Source: Gammaproteobacteria bacterium (GTDB taxonomy: Bacteria > Pseudomonadota > Gammaproteobacteria > Ga0077536). From it: a stretch of DNA of 64,000 nt. Below, in pieces: positions 53,334 to 62,848 of this stretch; position 1 is the stretch's first letter; each line of letters begins with the position of its first letter. The stretch covers positions 1-64,000 of the forward strand of contig JADLGE010000026.1 of NCBI GenBank assembly GCA_020849475.1, in the 5' to 3' direction. The position numbers were made by a program, and so were the translations under genes. Below the pieces are notes generated by a model that was not told the DNA's origin, did no database searches, and worked only from the letters and a program-made list of their open reading frames with translations.

Positions 53334-55130
53334 GTGAGACGGTTGCTGCGCCTCCTGTTTCGCGTAGTGCTGCTCGTGGCCGTGCTGTTCGGCAGCGGCT
53401 GCGCGATGTTGCCATGGCCGGCCAAACCGGCGGCGGTCGCCACGCCGGCGCCGACGCCCACCATCAAGCTCGTGGTGCGTGGTGTTGGCGATCGACTGGC
53501 CACCAATATCCGCGCCCACGTGTCGCTCGCCAGTCGCGCCTGCTCGACGCCCGGCGCCTATCTCGGCGCCTTGGCGCGCCGTGCTGAAGAAGAAAGCCAG
53601 GACGCGCTGCGCGCTTACGGTTACTACCACGCCACGGTCAGCACACGCGTTTCCCAGGGCCCCGAGTGCGCGCGCGTGGTCATCGAGGTCCAGCCGGGGC
53701 CGCGGGTGGTGGTGGACGCCGTCGAGTTGACGGTGGAAGGCGCGGCGCGCGACGACCGCGGCTTCATGACGCCGCTCGCGAGCCTGCCGCTGACGGTCGG
53801 TGCGAGTCTCAACCACGACAAATACACCGCCACCAAGCGCCTCGTCGAAAGCCTCGCCCTCGAGCGTGGCTATCTCGCCGGACGCTTCGTCGAGCACCGC
53901 CTGGAAGTCGATGTCGCACGCAATCTCGCGCACGTGCGCCTGCGCTACGACAGCGGTCCGCGTTATCGCGTCGGCACGGTCTCGATAGCGCAACAGCCGC
54001 AGGTGGTGCGTGAAGAGCTGGTGCGGCGCTTTCTCGATTACAAGACGGACCAACCCTACGAGGGTGAACTCGTCACGCGCTTCTACGCCGCGCTTGCCGC
54101 CAGCCAGTATTTCGACCAGGTCGACATCCGCCCGCGCATAAGCGCCGCGCACGACGGTGAAGTGCCGATAGACATTCGCCTCACACCGCGCAAACGCCAC
54201 AAGTATTCGGTCGGTGTTGGCGCTTCTACCGACGAGGGCGCGCGCACCCATCTTGCCTACACCAACCGGCGCTTGAACGAGGCCGGCCATCGCCTCAAGG
54301 CCGAAGTGCGCGCCTCGCTGCTCGAGCAGAGCATGTCGGGCGAGTACCAGATTCCGCGCGAGCATCCGGCCGACGAATGGCTGAGCCTGCAGGCCGGCGT
54401 GAAACGCAAGAACGCCGACAACTTCGAGAGCGACGAAACGCAGATAGGCATTGCCGATACCTTGCGTCGACCTTTCGGCATTCTCGAGACGCGCTTCATC
54501 CATCTCGATCACCAGGCCTTCGACATCGGCCACAACAATCGCACCTCGACCTTGCTCATCCCTGGCCTGCGCTGGACCAAGACCACCACCAATGACGCGC
54601 TGTATCCGACCCGTGGCTACAGCGCCAGTCTCGAGGTGCGCGGTGGCTCGGGCGCGATGCTGTCGGACGTCAATTTCATCCGTGCGCTCGCCAGCATGCG
54701 CCTGGTGCGCGAAGTTGCGCCGCGCTGGCGACTCTTGAGTCGCTTCGATGCCGGCGCGAGCTGGGACGACAATTTCGGCGCGCTGCCGCCGACCGAGAGA
54801 TTCTTTGCCGGCGGTGACTTGAGCGTGCGCGGCTATGCTTTCGAGGATCTCGGCCCGAAAGATCCCCGTGGCCGTGTGATCGGCGGTCGTTACCTCGGGG
54901 TGTTCAGTGCCGAGATCGAACGCAGCGTCGCGCGCCGCTGGGCGGTGGCGAGCTTCGTCGACGGTGGCAATGCGTTTGGCGGCAGCGGGCGTGACACCGG
55001 ACTCAAGCTCAGCGTCGGCGCGGGCCTGCGCTGGCGCTCGCCCCTGGGGCCGGCGCGCATCGATCTCGCCCATCCGCTCGACGACGACGTGGTGCTGCGC
55101 CTGCACGTGCGCATCGGACCGGATCTGTGA
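53334..55130 (+). CDS. tamA: TamA outer-membrane assembly protein (Omp85 family)
   Basis: A 598-aa Omp85 protein. A signal/lipid-like start (RLLFRVVLLVAVLFGSGCAML) is followed by POTRA repeats (for example SQGPECARVVIEVQPGPRVVVDAVELTVEG and RYDSGPRYRVGTVSIAQQPQVVREELVRRFLDYKTDQPYEG) and a C-terminal barrel with FFAGGDLSVRGYAFEDLGPKD, which matches the RGY Omp85 motif. It uses GTG 53334. With TamB it forms the translocation and assembly module. TGA overlaps the tamB start. Confidence 0.93.
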   Translation: MRRLLRLLFRVVLLVAVLFGSGCAMLPWPAKPAAVATPAPTPTIKLVVRGVGDRLATNIRAHVSLASRACSTPGAYLGALARRAEEESQDALRAYGYYHATVSTRVSQGPECARVVIEVQPGPRVVVDAVELTVEGAARDDRGFMTPLASLPLTVGASLNHDKYTATKRLVESLALERGYLAGRFVEHRLEVDVARNLAHVRLRYDSGPRYRVGTVSIAQQPQVVREELVRRFLDYKTDQPYEGELVTRFYAALAASQYFDQVDIRPRISAAHDGEVPIDIRLTPRKRHKYSVGVGASTDEGARTHLAYTNRRLNEAGHRLKAEVRASLLEQSMSGEYQIPREHPADEWLSLQAGVKRKNADNFESDETQIGIADTLRRPFGILETRFIHLDHQAFDIGHNNRTSTLLIPGLRWTKTTTNDALYPTRGYSASLEVRGGSGAMLSDVNFIRALASMRLVREVAPRWRLLSRFDAGASWDDNFGALPPTERFFAGGDLSVRGYAFEDLGPKDPRGRVIGGRYLGVFSAEIERSVARRWAVASFVDGGNAFGGSGRDTGLKLSVGAGLRWRSPLGPARIDLAHPLDDDVVLRLHVRIGPDL

Positions 55131-58100
55131 TGAACGACACCAGCGCAGCACCGTCACCACCGACAGGCCGCTCGCGTGCCGCGCTGCTCCTGCGTGGGTT
55201 GGCAGTCGCCACGGTGTTGGCCGTGGTGCTGCTGCTCGGCAGCGCGCGTGGTGTGAGCGTCATGCTGCATGCACTGCTGCCGACGCTGGAATTCTCCGCG
55301 CTGGATGGCGACCTGCTGAGCGGTGTGGCGTTGCGTGATGTGCGCATCAATGGCGCGCGTTTCAAATTGAGTGCGGCCATGCTGTCACTCGATTGGCAGG
55401 CGTCGCTGCATGGCGGCCTCACGGTCCACGAAGCGCGTGCGCGGGCGTTGGTCATCGAGTTGTCCGACGCGCCAGCGCACGAACCCGCCGCTCTGCCGCG
55501 CCTGCCCGTGCCGCTCAGCGTCGAGTCCTTGCAGGTCGACGGCCTGACGCTGGTCGAGGCGCAGCGCCGTCACGAATTTTCGCGGCTGGCCGGCGCCTTG
55601 AAGCTAGCGGGAGACGCCTGGGCACTGCGCGAATTCGAACTGGCCGGCGCGGCCTTCGCCGTCAGCGGCCACGCGCGCTATCAAGATGAACAACTGGCGG
55701 CGGCCGTGGCCGGCCACATGGGCAGCAATGAGCGGCAAGCGCGTCTCGAATTGAATGTCGGCGGGCGCCTGGAAGCACTCGCCATCGAAGTGCACACGCA
55801 GGCGCCGCTGCTGGCGACTGTGCGTGGCCAGTTGAATGCGCGCGCCACGCCGCCACGCTTCAAAGGCGAACTCATCACGGATATCGCGCCCGTCGGGCCG
55901 GTGAGCGGCAAAATCGACGGCGATTTCGCGCGTCTCGGCGTTGAACTCGACGCGCCTGTGAATCACGCCGCGGCGGCGCTGCGCGATGCGCAGCTTCGCT
56001 TCGACCTGCAGCGCCGCGACAGCGGCCTGCTGGCGAAGCTGCATTGGCGCGTGGGACAGGGGCCGGTGTTGCAGGGCGATGGTGACCTTGAGCTCGACAG
56101 TCGCGGTCTGCGCGTGGCGCTGGACAGCGCCGCGCCGGCCGCGAGTCTGCGCGCGCGTGTGCTGTTCGAGGCGGCGGGCGCGGCGCTCGGCGCGCGCTTG
56201 CACTGGCAGGATGTGCGCCTGCCCTTGGCATCATCGACCGTCAACACGCGCGGCGCGCTGAAGTTACGCGGCCAACTTTCGCAGCTGTTGGTGAGCGGCG
56301 CCGCGCATGCTGACGATGCCGGCCTCGGCGCGCTGTCCGTGGCGCTGCACGGCGTACTGCGGCCGCGTGAATTCGAACTCGGGCAACTCGAGGCGCGGCT
56401 CTTGAACGGTCGCGCGCACGCGCGCGGCAGCGTCGACTGGCAAGCGCAGCCGTGCACGCGCCTGTTGTTTGATTTCCGTGGGCTCGACTTCGCGCATTTC
56501 GATGCGGCGCTGGCCAGCCGGCTCGATGGCCTGGGGCGCGCCCATGCCTGTCACGCGGCGCAGGGCTGGCAGGGCGGCGTGGCCATTGAACAGCTGGCCG
56601 GACGCTGGCGCGGGCAGGCGCTCAACGCGCGCGGCGAATTTGAATACAGCGATGGCGTGAGCGCGCTGCGCAAACTGCGCATGCAGCTCGGCGCCAATAG
56701 GCTCGACGCCGATGTTGAACTCGGCGCGCGTTTGAGCGGGCGTTTCGCCGTGCAGGCGCCGCAGCTCGCCGTGCTGTTGCCGTCGTGGGCGGGGCATTTG
56801 ACGGCCGACGGTGCACTCGGCGGCAGCCGCGAGGCGCCGGCCGTGCGAGCGCATGTGGAGGGCAAGGCGCTCGCACTTGCCGCGTGGCGCGCACAGGCGC
56901 TGGCGGCCGATGTCGATGTCGATGCAGCGCGCCTGGCGGCGTCGAGCGTGAAGCTCTCGGTCGACGGTCTCGCGCACGGCCAGCGCGCGCTGGGCGCCTT
57001 GCAGCTCGACGGCCGCGGCACGCTCGCTGCGCACACCGTGGCCGCATCTTTGCGCGGCGCTGAGTTGCACGGCGCACTGCATGGGCACGGTGGCTGGGCG
57101 GCGTCACGCTGGGCGGGCGAAGTCGAGGCACTCACACTCGGGCATCCACAGCTCGGCGAATGGCGCCTCGCGTCCGCCACGCCGCTGGCTTGGCAGGCGA
57201 CGGCCATGAGCCTGGGCCCAGCCTGCATGACCCAGCGCGACGCGCGCCTGTGTGTGAAGCTGCCGCAGTGGAATGGGCAGGCGCTCACGGCCGAACTTCA
57301 ACTCGACGGCGTGCCGGTGTCACTCGCGCAGGCGTGGTTGCCCGACACGCTGGCGCCGCACGGCCGTCTCGCGGCCACCGCGAGCGTGGCCCGCGCCGAC
57401 GGCGTGTGGCGCGGCGCAGGCGAGGCGCATATCGAGCAAGGCGGCGTGCGCTATCGTGCCGCCGGGCAGGGCAAGCAAGACCTGGCGCTGCGCGATGCCC
57501 GCGCCAGTTTCAGCATCGTCGATGAACATCTGCGTGCCAGCGCCGCGCTGCAGCTCGACCAATGGCTGCACGTAGAAGGCAGTCTCGATGCCGGCCTCGC
57601 CGCACAGGCGCCGGTGCGTGGCGCCTGGCAGGTCGAGATGCCGGACATCCGCTGGCTGGAAGAATTCTGGCCGGAACTGGCCGGTAGCAGCGGCAGTGCG
57701 CAATGGCAGGGCCGCGTGAGCGGCGTGCGCGAGGCGCCGATGATGACGAGCACGCTGCGCATGTCGTCGGGCACGGTGCTGTTGCCGCGCTTCGGCACCG
57801 AGTTCAAGAATCTCGTCATCGATGCCAGTGGCAGGCTCGGCGCGCCGCTGGCCCTGCGCGGCAGCGCGCAACTGGGCGCCGGCGCGCTCGACCTCGAGGG
57901 TGCGTTCAATGCGCAAGCCGCCGGCGGCGCCCGTGCCGAGCTGCGACTGCGAGGTGAAAACCTGGCCTTGGTGCGGCTGCCGGATATCGAAGCCGATGCC
58001 GCGCCCCAGCTCGCGCTGACGCTCGCGCCGGGCGCGGTCGATCTGCACGGGCAAGTGACCTGGTCACGCGTGCAGATTCAAATGCCGGCGCTGCCGGAAC

Positions 58101-58957
58101 GGGCGGTGGTGACGTCCGACGATGTGGTGCTGGTCAATGGCACGCAGGAACTGCCCGCGGCGGTGCGCCCTGCGCGCTGGTTCGTCGACACGCTGGCGGC
58201 GGATCTGGATCTCACGCTCGGCGACGAAGTGGCGCTGACGGCGGCCGGACTCGATGCCAGGCTCAACGGCGCGGTGCATTGGCGCAAACCGCGCGGGCAA
58301 GAGCGCGGCAGCGGCCGCGGCGGTTTCAATATCGTCGATGGCCACTACAAGGCTTACGGTCAGGATCTCAAGATTCAGCGTGGCGCGCTGATCTTCGATG
58401 GCGCCATCGACAACCCGGGGCTGGATGTGCGCGCGATACGCGCCGATCTAACCGAGGTCGTCGCCGGCGTGCGCGTGACCGGCAACCTGCGTGTGCCGAA
58501 GTTCGCGCTGTTCGCCGAACCGAGCCTGCCCGATGCCGAAGTGCTGGCCTACCTCGTCACCGGCCATGCGCTGGCCAATGCCTCGTCGGGCGAGGCCGGC
58601 GTCATCGCCCGCGCGGCCTTGAGCTTGGGCGCCGATCGCGCGGCGCTCGTCACCAGCCAGTTGAGCAATGTGTTTGCGCTGGATGAATTCGGCATCAATC
58701 CCGGCAAGACCGCCCGCACTTCGTCCATCGTGGCCGGCAAACGCCTGACGCCCAAGCTCACGGTGCGCTCGGAGTTCAATCCCTTCGAACGCGTGTGGAC
58801 CTTCTTTCTGAACTACAAGCTGTCGCCGCGCTGGAGCGTCGAGGCCCAGACCGGCGCCGGCCAGGGCGCGGATGTCATCTACAGCGTCGAGCGCGACACC
58901 TTGAGCGGCGCCGAGCCGCTCACGCAAAGCCCGGCACCGCGTCCTTCATCGCCTTGA
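55130..58957 (+). CDS. tamB: TamB inner-membrane/periplasmic assembly protein (DUF490)
   Basis: A 1275-aa protein. An N-terminal membrane anchor (LLLRGLAVATVLAVVLLLGSARG) is followed by a long beta-rich periplasmic region and the C-terminal DUF490 domain (YKAYGQDLKIQRGALIFDG, VTGNLRVPKFALFAEPSLPDAEVLAYLVTG, ARTSSIVAGKRLTPKLTV). It bridges the periplasm and moves lipid or Omp clients with TamA. ATG 55130 overlaps the tamA stop (TGATG). Its 3' end overlaps the convergent GST gene by 38 bp. Confidence 0.93.
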   Translation: MNDTSAAPSPPTGRSRAALLLRGLAVATVLAVVLLLGSARGVSVMLHALLPTLEFSALDGDLLSGVALRDVRINGARFKLSAAMLSLDWQASLHGGLTVHEARARALVIELSDAPAHEPAALPRLPVPLSVESLQVDGLTLVEAQRRHEFSRLAGALKLAGDAWALREFELAGAAFAVSGHARYQDEQLAAAVAGHMGSNERQARLELNVGGRLEALAIEVHTQAPLLATVRGQLNARATPPRFKGELITDIAPVGPVSGKIDGDFARLGVELDAPVNHAAAALRDAQLRFDLQRRDSGLLAKLHWRVGQGPVLQGDGDLELDSRGLRVALDSAAPAASLRARVLFEAAGAALGARLHWQDVRLPLASSTVNTRGALKLRGQLSQLLVSGAAHADDAGLGALSVALHGVLRPREFELGQLEARLLNGRAHARGSVDWQAQPCTRLLFDFRGLDFAHFDAALASRLDGLGRAHACHAAQGWQGGVAIEQLAGRWRGQALNARGEFEYSDGVSALRKLRMQLGANRLDADVELGARLSGRFAVQAPQLAVLLPSWAGHLTADGALGGSREAPAVRAHVEGKALALAAWRAQALAADVDVDAARLAASSVKLSVDGLAHGQRALGALQLDGRGTLAAHTVAASLRGAELHGALHGHGGWAASRWAGEVEALTLGHPQLGEWRLASATPLAWQATAMSLGPACMTQRDARLCVKLPQWNGQALTAELQLDGVPVSLAQAWLPDTLAPHGRLAATASVARADGVWRGAGEAHIEQGGVRYRAAGQGKQDLALRDARASFSIVDEHLRASAALQLDQWLHVEGSLDAGLAAQAPVRGAWQVEMPDIRWLEEFWPELAGSSGSAQWQGRVSGVREAPMMTSTLRMSSGTVLLPRFGTEFKNLVIDASGRLGAPLALRGSAQLGAGALDLEGAFNAQAAGGARAELRLRGENLALVRLPDIEADAAPQLALTLAPGAVDLHGQVTWSRVQIQMPALPERAVVTSDDVVLVNGTQELPAAVRPARWFVDTLAADLDLTLGDEVALTAAGLDARLNGAVHWRKPRGQERGSGRGGFNIVDGHYKAYGQDLKIQRGALIFDGAIDNPGLDVRAIRADLTEVVAGVRVTGNLRVPKFALFAEPSLPDAEVLAYLVTGHALANASSGEAGVIARAALSLGADRAALVTSQLSNVFALDEFGINPGKTARTSSIVAGKRLTPKLTVRSEFNPFERVWTFFLNYKLSPRWSVEAQTGAGQGADVIYSVERDTLSGAEPLTQSPAPRPSSP

Positions 58958-59570
58958 GTGGCGCCTGGTCCAGGGCGCGCTGGAAAGCGGGGCGAGCGGC
59001 CAGCCGTGCGTAGTAGCCGGCCAGCGTCGGCAGTCCGTCCAGGCCCAGCAATTCGCGCGCGAGATGCACGCTGTAGCCGACCGCCGTGTCGACCGCGCTG
59101 AAGCCACTGGCGAGCAGAAAGTCGCGCCCCTCGAGCCCCTGTTCGAGCACTTCCAGCGCCTTGCGCAGGCGCCGCGCTTCGAGCTTGATGACCACCATCG
59201 AGCGATCGGCGGGCGCCACGAACACCTGCTGCTGCACCAAGGATGCGCCATGCACGGCGATGGTCTCGGCGAAGTGCAGCCATTGCAGCCAGGCGTTGCG
59301 CTCCGCGTGGCCGGGCGCGCGATGCAGGGCGCCGGCGCTGTCGTAGCGTTCGCACAGGTATTGGCAGATGGCGCCCGATTCAATCAGGGTGACGTCGCCA
59401 TCGACCAGGCAGGGCACGCGGCCGAGCGGCGATATCGCCAGGTATTCGGGCGTACGCAGCGCGGCCATCGAGAAGCCCAGCGTCACGAGCTCGAATTCGA
59501 GCGAGAGTTCGTGGAGCAGCCATACGCTGCGCATGGAGCGCGCGCCGGCGCAGTGATAGAGCTTGCGCAT
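58920..59570 (-). CDS. Glutathione S-transferase family protein
   Basis: A 216-aa GST. The thioredoxin-like N-terminal domain starts MRKLYHCAGARSMRSVWLLHEL, and VPCLVDGDVTLIESGAICQYLCERY holds the cis-Pro and the glutathione-binding ES pair. A helical C-terminal domain follows. ATG 59570 is the family start; the frame opens at 59642 in unrelated sequence. The function may be detoxification or a catabolic isomerisation. Its end overlaps tamB on the other strand. Confidence 0.88.
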   Translation of the reverse strand: MRKLYHCAGARSMRSVWLLHELSLEFELVTLGFSMAALRTPEYLAISPLGRVPCLVDGDVTLIESGAICQYLCERYDSAGALHRAPGHAERNAWLQWLHFAETIAVHGASLVQQQVFVAPADRSMVVIKLEARRLRKALEVLEQGLEGRDFLLASGFSAVDTAVGYSVHLARELLGLDGLPTLAGYYARLAARPAFQRALDQAPLKAMKDAVPGFA

Positions 59571-59661
59571 GTTCGATTCCTTGATGGTGGGTACTCGCGC
59601 GGGGCCGCGCGGGCTCGCCTCGTTATAGCATGCGCGCTGCATCCACTATGCGGAGAACGAC

Positions 59662-60444
59662 ATGGGAACACGACTGGCAGGCAAGACGGCACTCATCACC
59701 GGCGGCAGCCGCGGCATCGGCCGCGCCATCGCCGAGGCCTTCGCGGCCGAGGGCTGTGCGCTGGTGCTGAATGCGCGCGATGGCGCGCGTCTCGCCGACA
59801 CGGCCGCCGAGGTGGCGGCCGCCCACGGCGTCAGGGTCACGCCGCTCGCCTGCGACATCACGCGCCGCGAGGATGTGTTCGCGATGGTGGCGGCGGCCGA
59901 GGCCGTCGCGCCGCTCGACATCCTGGTCAACAACGCCGGCATTCATATCGCCGCGCCCTTCATTGGTTACAGCTTCGAAGACTTCCAGCGCATCATGGAA
60001 AGCAATGTCTACAGCGTGTTCCATGTCACCCAGGCGGTGCTGCCGGCGATGATGGCGCGCCGCCGTGGGCGGGTCATCAACCTGGCGTCCAGCGCCGGCA
60101 AGTGGGGCTCGCGCAATCAAAGCGCTTACAACGCTTCCAAGCACGCCGTCGTCGGCCTGACCCGCTGCCTGGGCCTGGAAATGGCGCCCCACAACGTACT
60201 GGTCAATGCCATCTGTCCATGGGTGGTCGAGACCGATATGCTGCGCGACTTCATGAGCGGCCACGCGGCGGCCTTGGGCAGTGAGGCCGAGGTTGTGATG
60301 GAGCGTCTCAAGGCTTCGGTGCCGCTGCAGCGCTGGATTGCGCCAGCCGAGGTCGCGGGGCTGGCGCTGTACCTGGCGTCCGACGAAGCGAGTTACATCA
60401 ACGGCCAGGCGTGGGCGATCGACGGCGGCTATACGATGATTTGA
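59662..60444 (+). CDS. Short-chain dehydrogenase/reductase
   Basis: A 260-aa NAD(P)-dependent SDR. TGGSRGIG (cofactor loop) is at about 13-20, NNAGIHIAAP follows, and the active Ser lies in NLASSAGKWGS before Tyr-x-x-x-Lys in AYNASKHAVVGLTRC. ICPWVVETD and the C-terminal INGQAWAIDGGYT are classic. GGAGAACG precedes the ATG. It may reduce or oxidise a hydroxyacyl-CoA, sterol or similar; substrate unknown. It is divergent from the GST gene. Confidence 0.93.
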   Translation: MGTRLAGKTALITGGSRGIGRAIAEAFAAEGCALVLNARDGARLADTAAEVAAAHGVRVTPLACDITRREDVFAMVAAAEAVAPLDILVNNAGIHIAAPFIGYSFEDFQRIMESNVYSVFHVTQAVLPAMMARRRGRVINLASSAGKWGSRNQSAYNASKHAVVGLTRCLGLEMAPHNVLVNAICPWVVETDMLRDFMSGHAAALGSEAEVVMERLKASVPLQRWIAPAEVAGLALYLASDEASYINGQAWAIDGGYTMI

Positions 60445-60521
60445 TGGCCGTGATGGGATGGTGATTGTGTGACGGTGGACCGTCGAGGTGAAGGGTTCTT
60501 GATGAAGGATGACAGCAACAA

Positions 60522-61019
60522 ATGACGCGCTTTCCGCAGGTCGAAGTACGGGCCTCCCATGGCGGTCATGGTGTATTCGTGTTGGAGCCGGTGACGGCCG
60601 GCGCGCGCATTCTGGAGTTCGTCGGGCCGCGCGTCGGACGTGACGAAGTGGAGCGCGCGGCCGCGGCCGGTGTGGGCGACGGTTTTCTGCAGATAGGCGA
60701 GGACGAGTTCTATGCCCTGTCCGGCGGGCCTGATGATTTCGTCAATCACTCCTGCGCGCCCAACACCCACATTCATTGCGTTGCCGGTCAGTACTTTCTG
60801 ATCGCCAGTCGCGACATCGCGTCTGGCGACGAGCTCTACTTCGATTACGGCGTTACGCAGATAGCGTTTCCGTTCCGCTTCCACTGCCTGTGCGGCGCGG
60901 CGAACTGCCGCGGGCCGATAGGCAATTACGACGAGATACCCGCCGCTCTCATGAATGAATACCGAGCCCTCGGCATGGTGCCGCCACATGTGGAGGCGGC
61001 CCTCGCCAGCGACGCCTGA
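60522..61019 (+). CDS. SET-domain protein (predicted lysine methyltransferase fold)
   Basis: A 165-aa stand-alone SET domain. It has SHGGHGVFVLEPVTAGARILEFVGP at the start, the AdoMet/knot motif NHSCAPNTHI (about 80-90), SGDELYFDYGV and a post-SET-like zinc cluster CLCGAANCRGPIG. All the core SET motifs are present, so activity is possible; targets in bacteria are unknown. It follows the SDR gene after 77 bp, perhaps from the same transcript. Confidence 0.88.
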   Translation: MTRFPQVEVRASHGGHGVFVLEPVTAGARILEFVGPRVGRDEVERAAAAGVGDGFLQIGEDEFYALSGGPDDFVNHSCAPNTHIHCVAGQYFLIASRDIASGDELYFDYGVTQIAFPFRFHCLCGAANCRGPIGNYDEIPAALMNEYRALGMVPPHVEAALASDA

Positions 61020-61126
61020 GGAGCGAAGGGCGACCGTCGGCGCCGACGCATCGCCCTGCCCGGACAGGCAATAACGATGACGTGGGCGCGACGGTCATTG
61101 GATGAAGGCGGACTACTGCGATCTTC

Positions 61127-61198
61127 TGTGGGTCAGACTTCAGTCTGACTTCCAAGTCAGTGGCAATTTCTCAATGTCAGACTGAAGTCCGACCCACA
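61127..61198. repeat. Inverted pair of family B repeats (BIME-like)
   Basis: Two inverted units: TGTGGGTCAGACTTCAGTCT (start 61127) and AATGTCAGACTGAAGTCC...CCCACA (61173-61198). They match the layout at 804-870. The pair sits between the SET gene and fmdB, where a long hairpin could end both transcripts. Confidence 0.7.
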
Positions 61199-61222
61199 AA
61201 AAAAGTGCGAATCCGTACTTGC

Positions 61223-61522
61223 TCAATGCCCCAGCATCCACGGCCGCGAGGCAGCAGGCTTATGCTGATGGGCATGCCCGCAGCCCGGTCCGTGCGTATG
61301 GGGGCTGGACACCTTGTGCATGCGCGGCTCGTGTGCGGCGCGTTCGTTGCGCTCATGGGCGATGCGCGTTTCGCGACCGACGGCGGCGAGGCGCGGCGCG
61401 GCCACGCGGCGTTTGGAACTCGCGCCGCAGTCGGGGCAGGGCGCGTGGAGGTCGCGTGCGGCAATCGCACGCTGCAGCGAGAAGTCGCTGCCGCAGTCAC
61501 ACTGGTAATCATAGAAAGGCAT
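61223..61522 (-). CDS. fmdB: FmdB-family zinc-ribbon regulatory protein
   Basis: A 99-aa protein with the FmdB zinc ribbon (YDYQCDCGSDF, CPDCGASSKR) at the N-terminus. The C-terminal tail is His-rich (HTHGPGCGHAHQHKP), likely metal-binding. FmdB is a putative regulator of formamidase expression, which fits fmdA 64 bp upstream on the same strand. CAGGAAATG precedes the ATG. Confidence 0.9.
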   Translation of the reverse strand: MPFYDYQCDCGSDFSLQRAIAARDLHAPCPDCGASSKRRVAAPRLAAVGRETRIAHERNERAAHEPRMHKVSSPHTHGPGCGHAHQHKPAASRPWMLGH

Positions 61523-61586
61523 GGCTCATTTCCTGCTTTGGTGGCGATGACACGCCGGGTCGGCGTGCCATCACCACTGTTCAAGC

Positions 61587-62813
61587 TCAGCTCGCGCGCG
61601 CGAGATCGATGCCGCCGAAGCTCTGCACCGTCGGACCGCTGGCATTGGGGCGGATGTCGAAATCGAAAATGCCGGTAGGCAGCCACAAGGTGGCGCAGGC
61701 ATTGGGAATGTCGACGATGCCGCTGATATGGCCCTCCACCGGCGCGGTGCCGAGAATCGCGTAGGCCTGTTCGCCCGTGTAACCGAACTTCTTCATGTAC
61801 TCGATGGCATTGAGACAGGCGCGCCGATAGGCAACATGCGCATCGAGATAATGCTGGGTGCCCGCTTCGTCGACCGAGATGCCTTCGAAGATCAGGTAGT
61901 CGTTGTAGCGCGGCTCAAGCGGGCTCGGCTTGAAGATCGGATTGGTCACGCCGTATTTCTGCATGCCGCCCTTGATGACTTCGACATGGAGTTCTATCCA
62001 GCCGGCCATTTCAATTGCGCCGCAGAACGTGATCTCACCATCGCCCTGGGAGAAGTGCAGATCGCCCATCGACAGGCCGCCGCCCTTCACATACACGGGG
62101 AAATACACCTTGGAGCCACGCGACAGGTTCTTGATGTCGCAGTTGCCGCCGTGTTCGCGCGGTGGCACGGTGCGCGCACCGACGGCGGCCGCTTCGGCAG
62201 CCGCACCGCCGGTCATCTTGCCCATCAAGGCGGTGTCGGCGTAGGGCAGGGCGGCGAGCGCCGGCACGCGGGTCGGATCGGTGGCGAACAGCGCCGCTTC
62301 GCGTGCGTTCCAGGTCTTGAGCAGATCGTGCGAGGGCAGGCAGCCAATCAAGCCAGGATGCATGATGCCGGCGAAGCTCACGCCCGGGATATGCCGCGAC
62401 TTGGCGAAGATGCCCTCGAAATTCCAGCATGCCTTGCGCGCATCGGGGTAGTGGTCGGTCAGGAAACCGCCGCCGTTCTGCTTGTCGAACAGTCCGGTGA
62501 AACCCCAGTCGGAAGTCGGCAGCGTGCCGATGTCGAGAATGTCGACCACCAGCAGGTCGCCGGGCTCGGCGCCTTCCACACCGATGGGCCCCGACAGGTA
62601 ATGGACCTTGGTCAGGTCGACATCGCGCACGTCGTTGGCCGAGTCATCGTCCTTGATCTGCGCGCCGGTCCAGTCGACACACTCGACGCGGAACGAGGCG
62701 CCGGGTTTCACCATTGCCACCATCGGAATATCGGGATGCCAGCGATTGTGCAGGGTGCCGCCCTGGTCGGCGGGCGCTTTCAAGGGATCGGCGGGGATCA
62801 ATACTTCGAGCAT
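61587..62813 (-). CDS. fmdA: Acetamidase/formamidase
   Basis: A 408-aa enzyme of the FmdA/AmdA family, which hydrolyses formamide or acetamide to ammonia and acid. Landmarks: RWHPDIPMVAMVKPGASFRVECVDWTGAQIKDDDS, HYLSGPIGVEGAEPGDLLVVDILDIG, GVSFAGIMHPGLIGCLPS, EHGGNCDIKNLSRGSKVYFPVYVKGGGLSMGDLHFSQGDGEI and AYAILGTAPVEGHI. AAGGAG precedes ATG 62813. It follows urtE on the same strand, so amide nitrogen is likely imported by the Urt system. Confidence 0.95.
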   Translation of the reverse strand: MLEVLIPADPLKAPADQGGTLHNRWHPDIPMVAMVKPGASFRVECVDWTGAQIKDDDSANDVRDVDLTKVHYLSGPIGVEGAEPGDLLVVDILDIGTLPTSDWGFTGLFDKQNGGGFLTDHYPDARKACWNFEGIFAKSRHIPGVSFAGIMHPGLIGCLPSHDLLKTWNAREAALFATDPTRVPALAALPYADTALMGKMTGGAAAEAAAVGARTVPPREHGGNCDIKNLSRGSKVYFPVYVKGGGLSMGDLHFSQGDGEITFCGAIEMAGWIELHVEVIKGGMQKYGVTNPIFKPSPLEPRYNDYLIFEGISVDEAGTQHYLDAHVAYRRACLNAIEYMKKFGYTGEQAYAILGTAPVEGHISGIVDIPNACATLWLPTGIFDFDIRPNASGPTVQSFGGIDLARAS

Positions 62814-62848
62814 GGGGTTTCTCCTTGCGTGATGAACGATGAGAGTGA

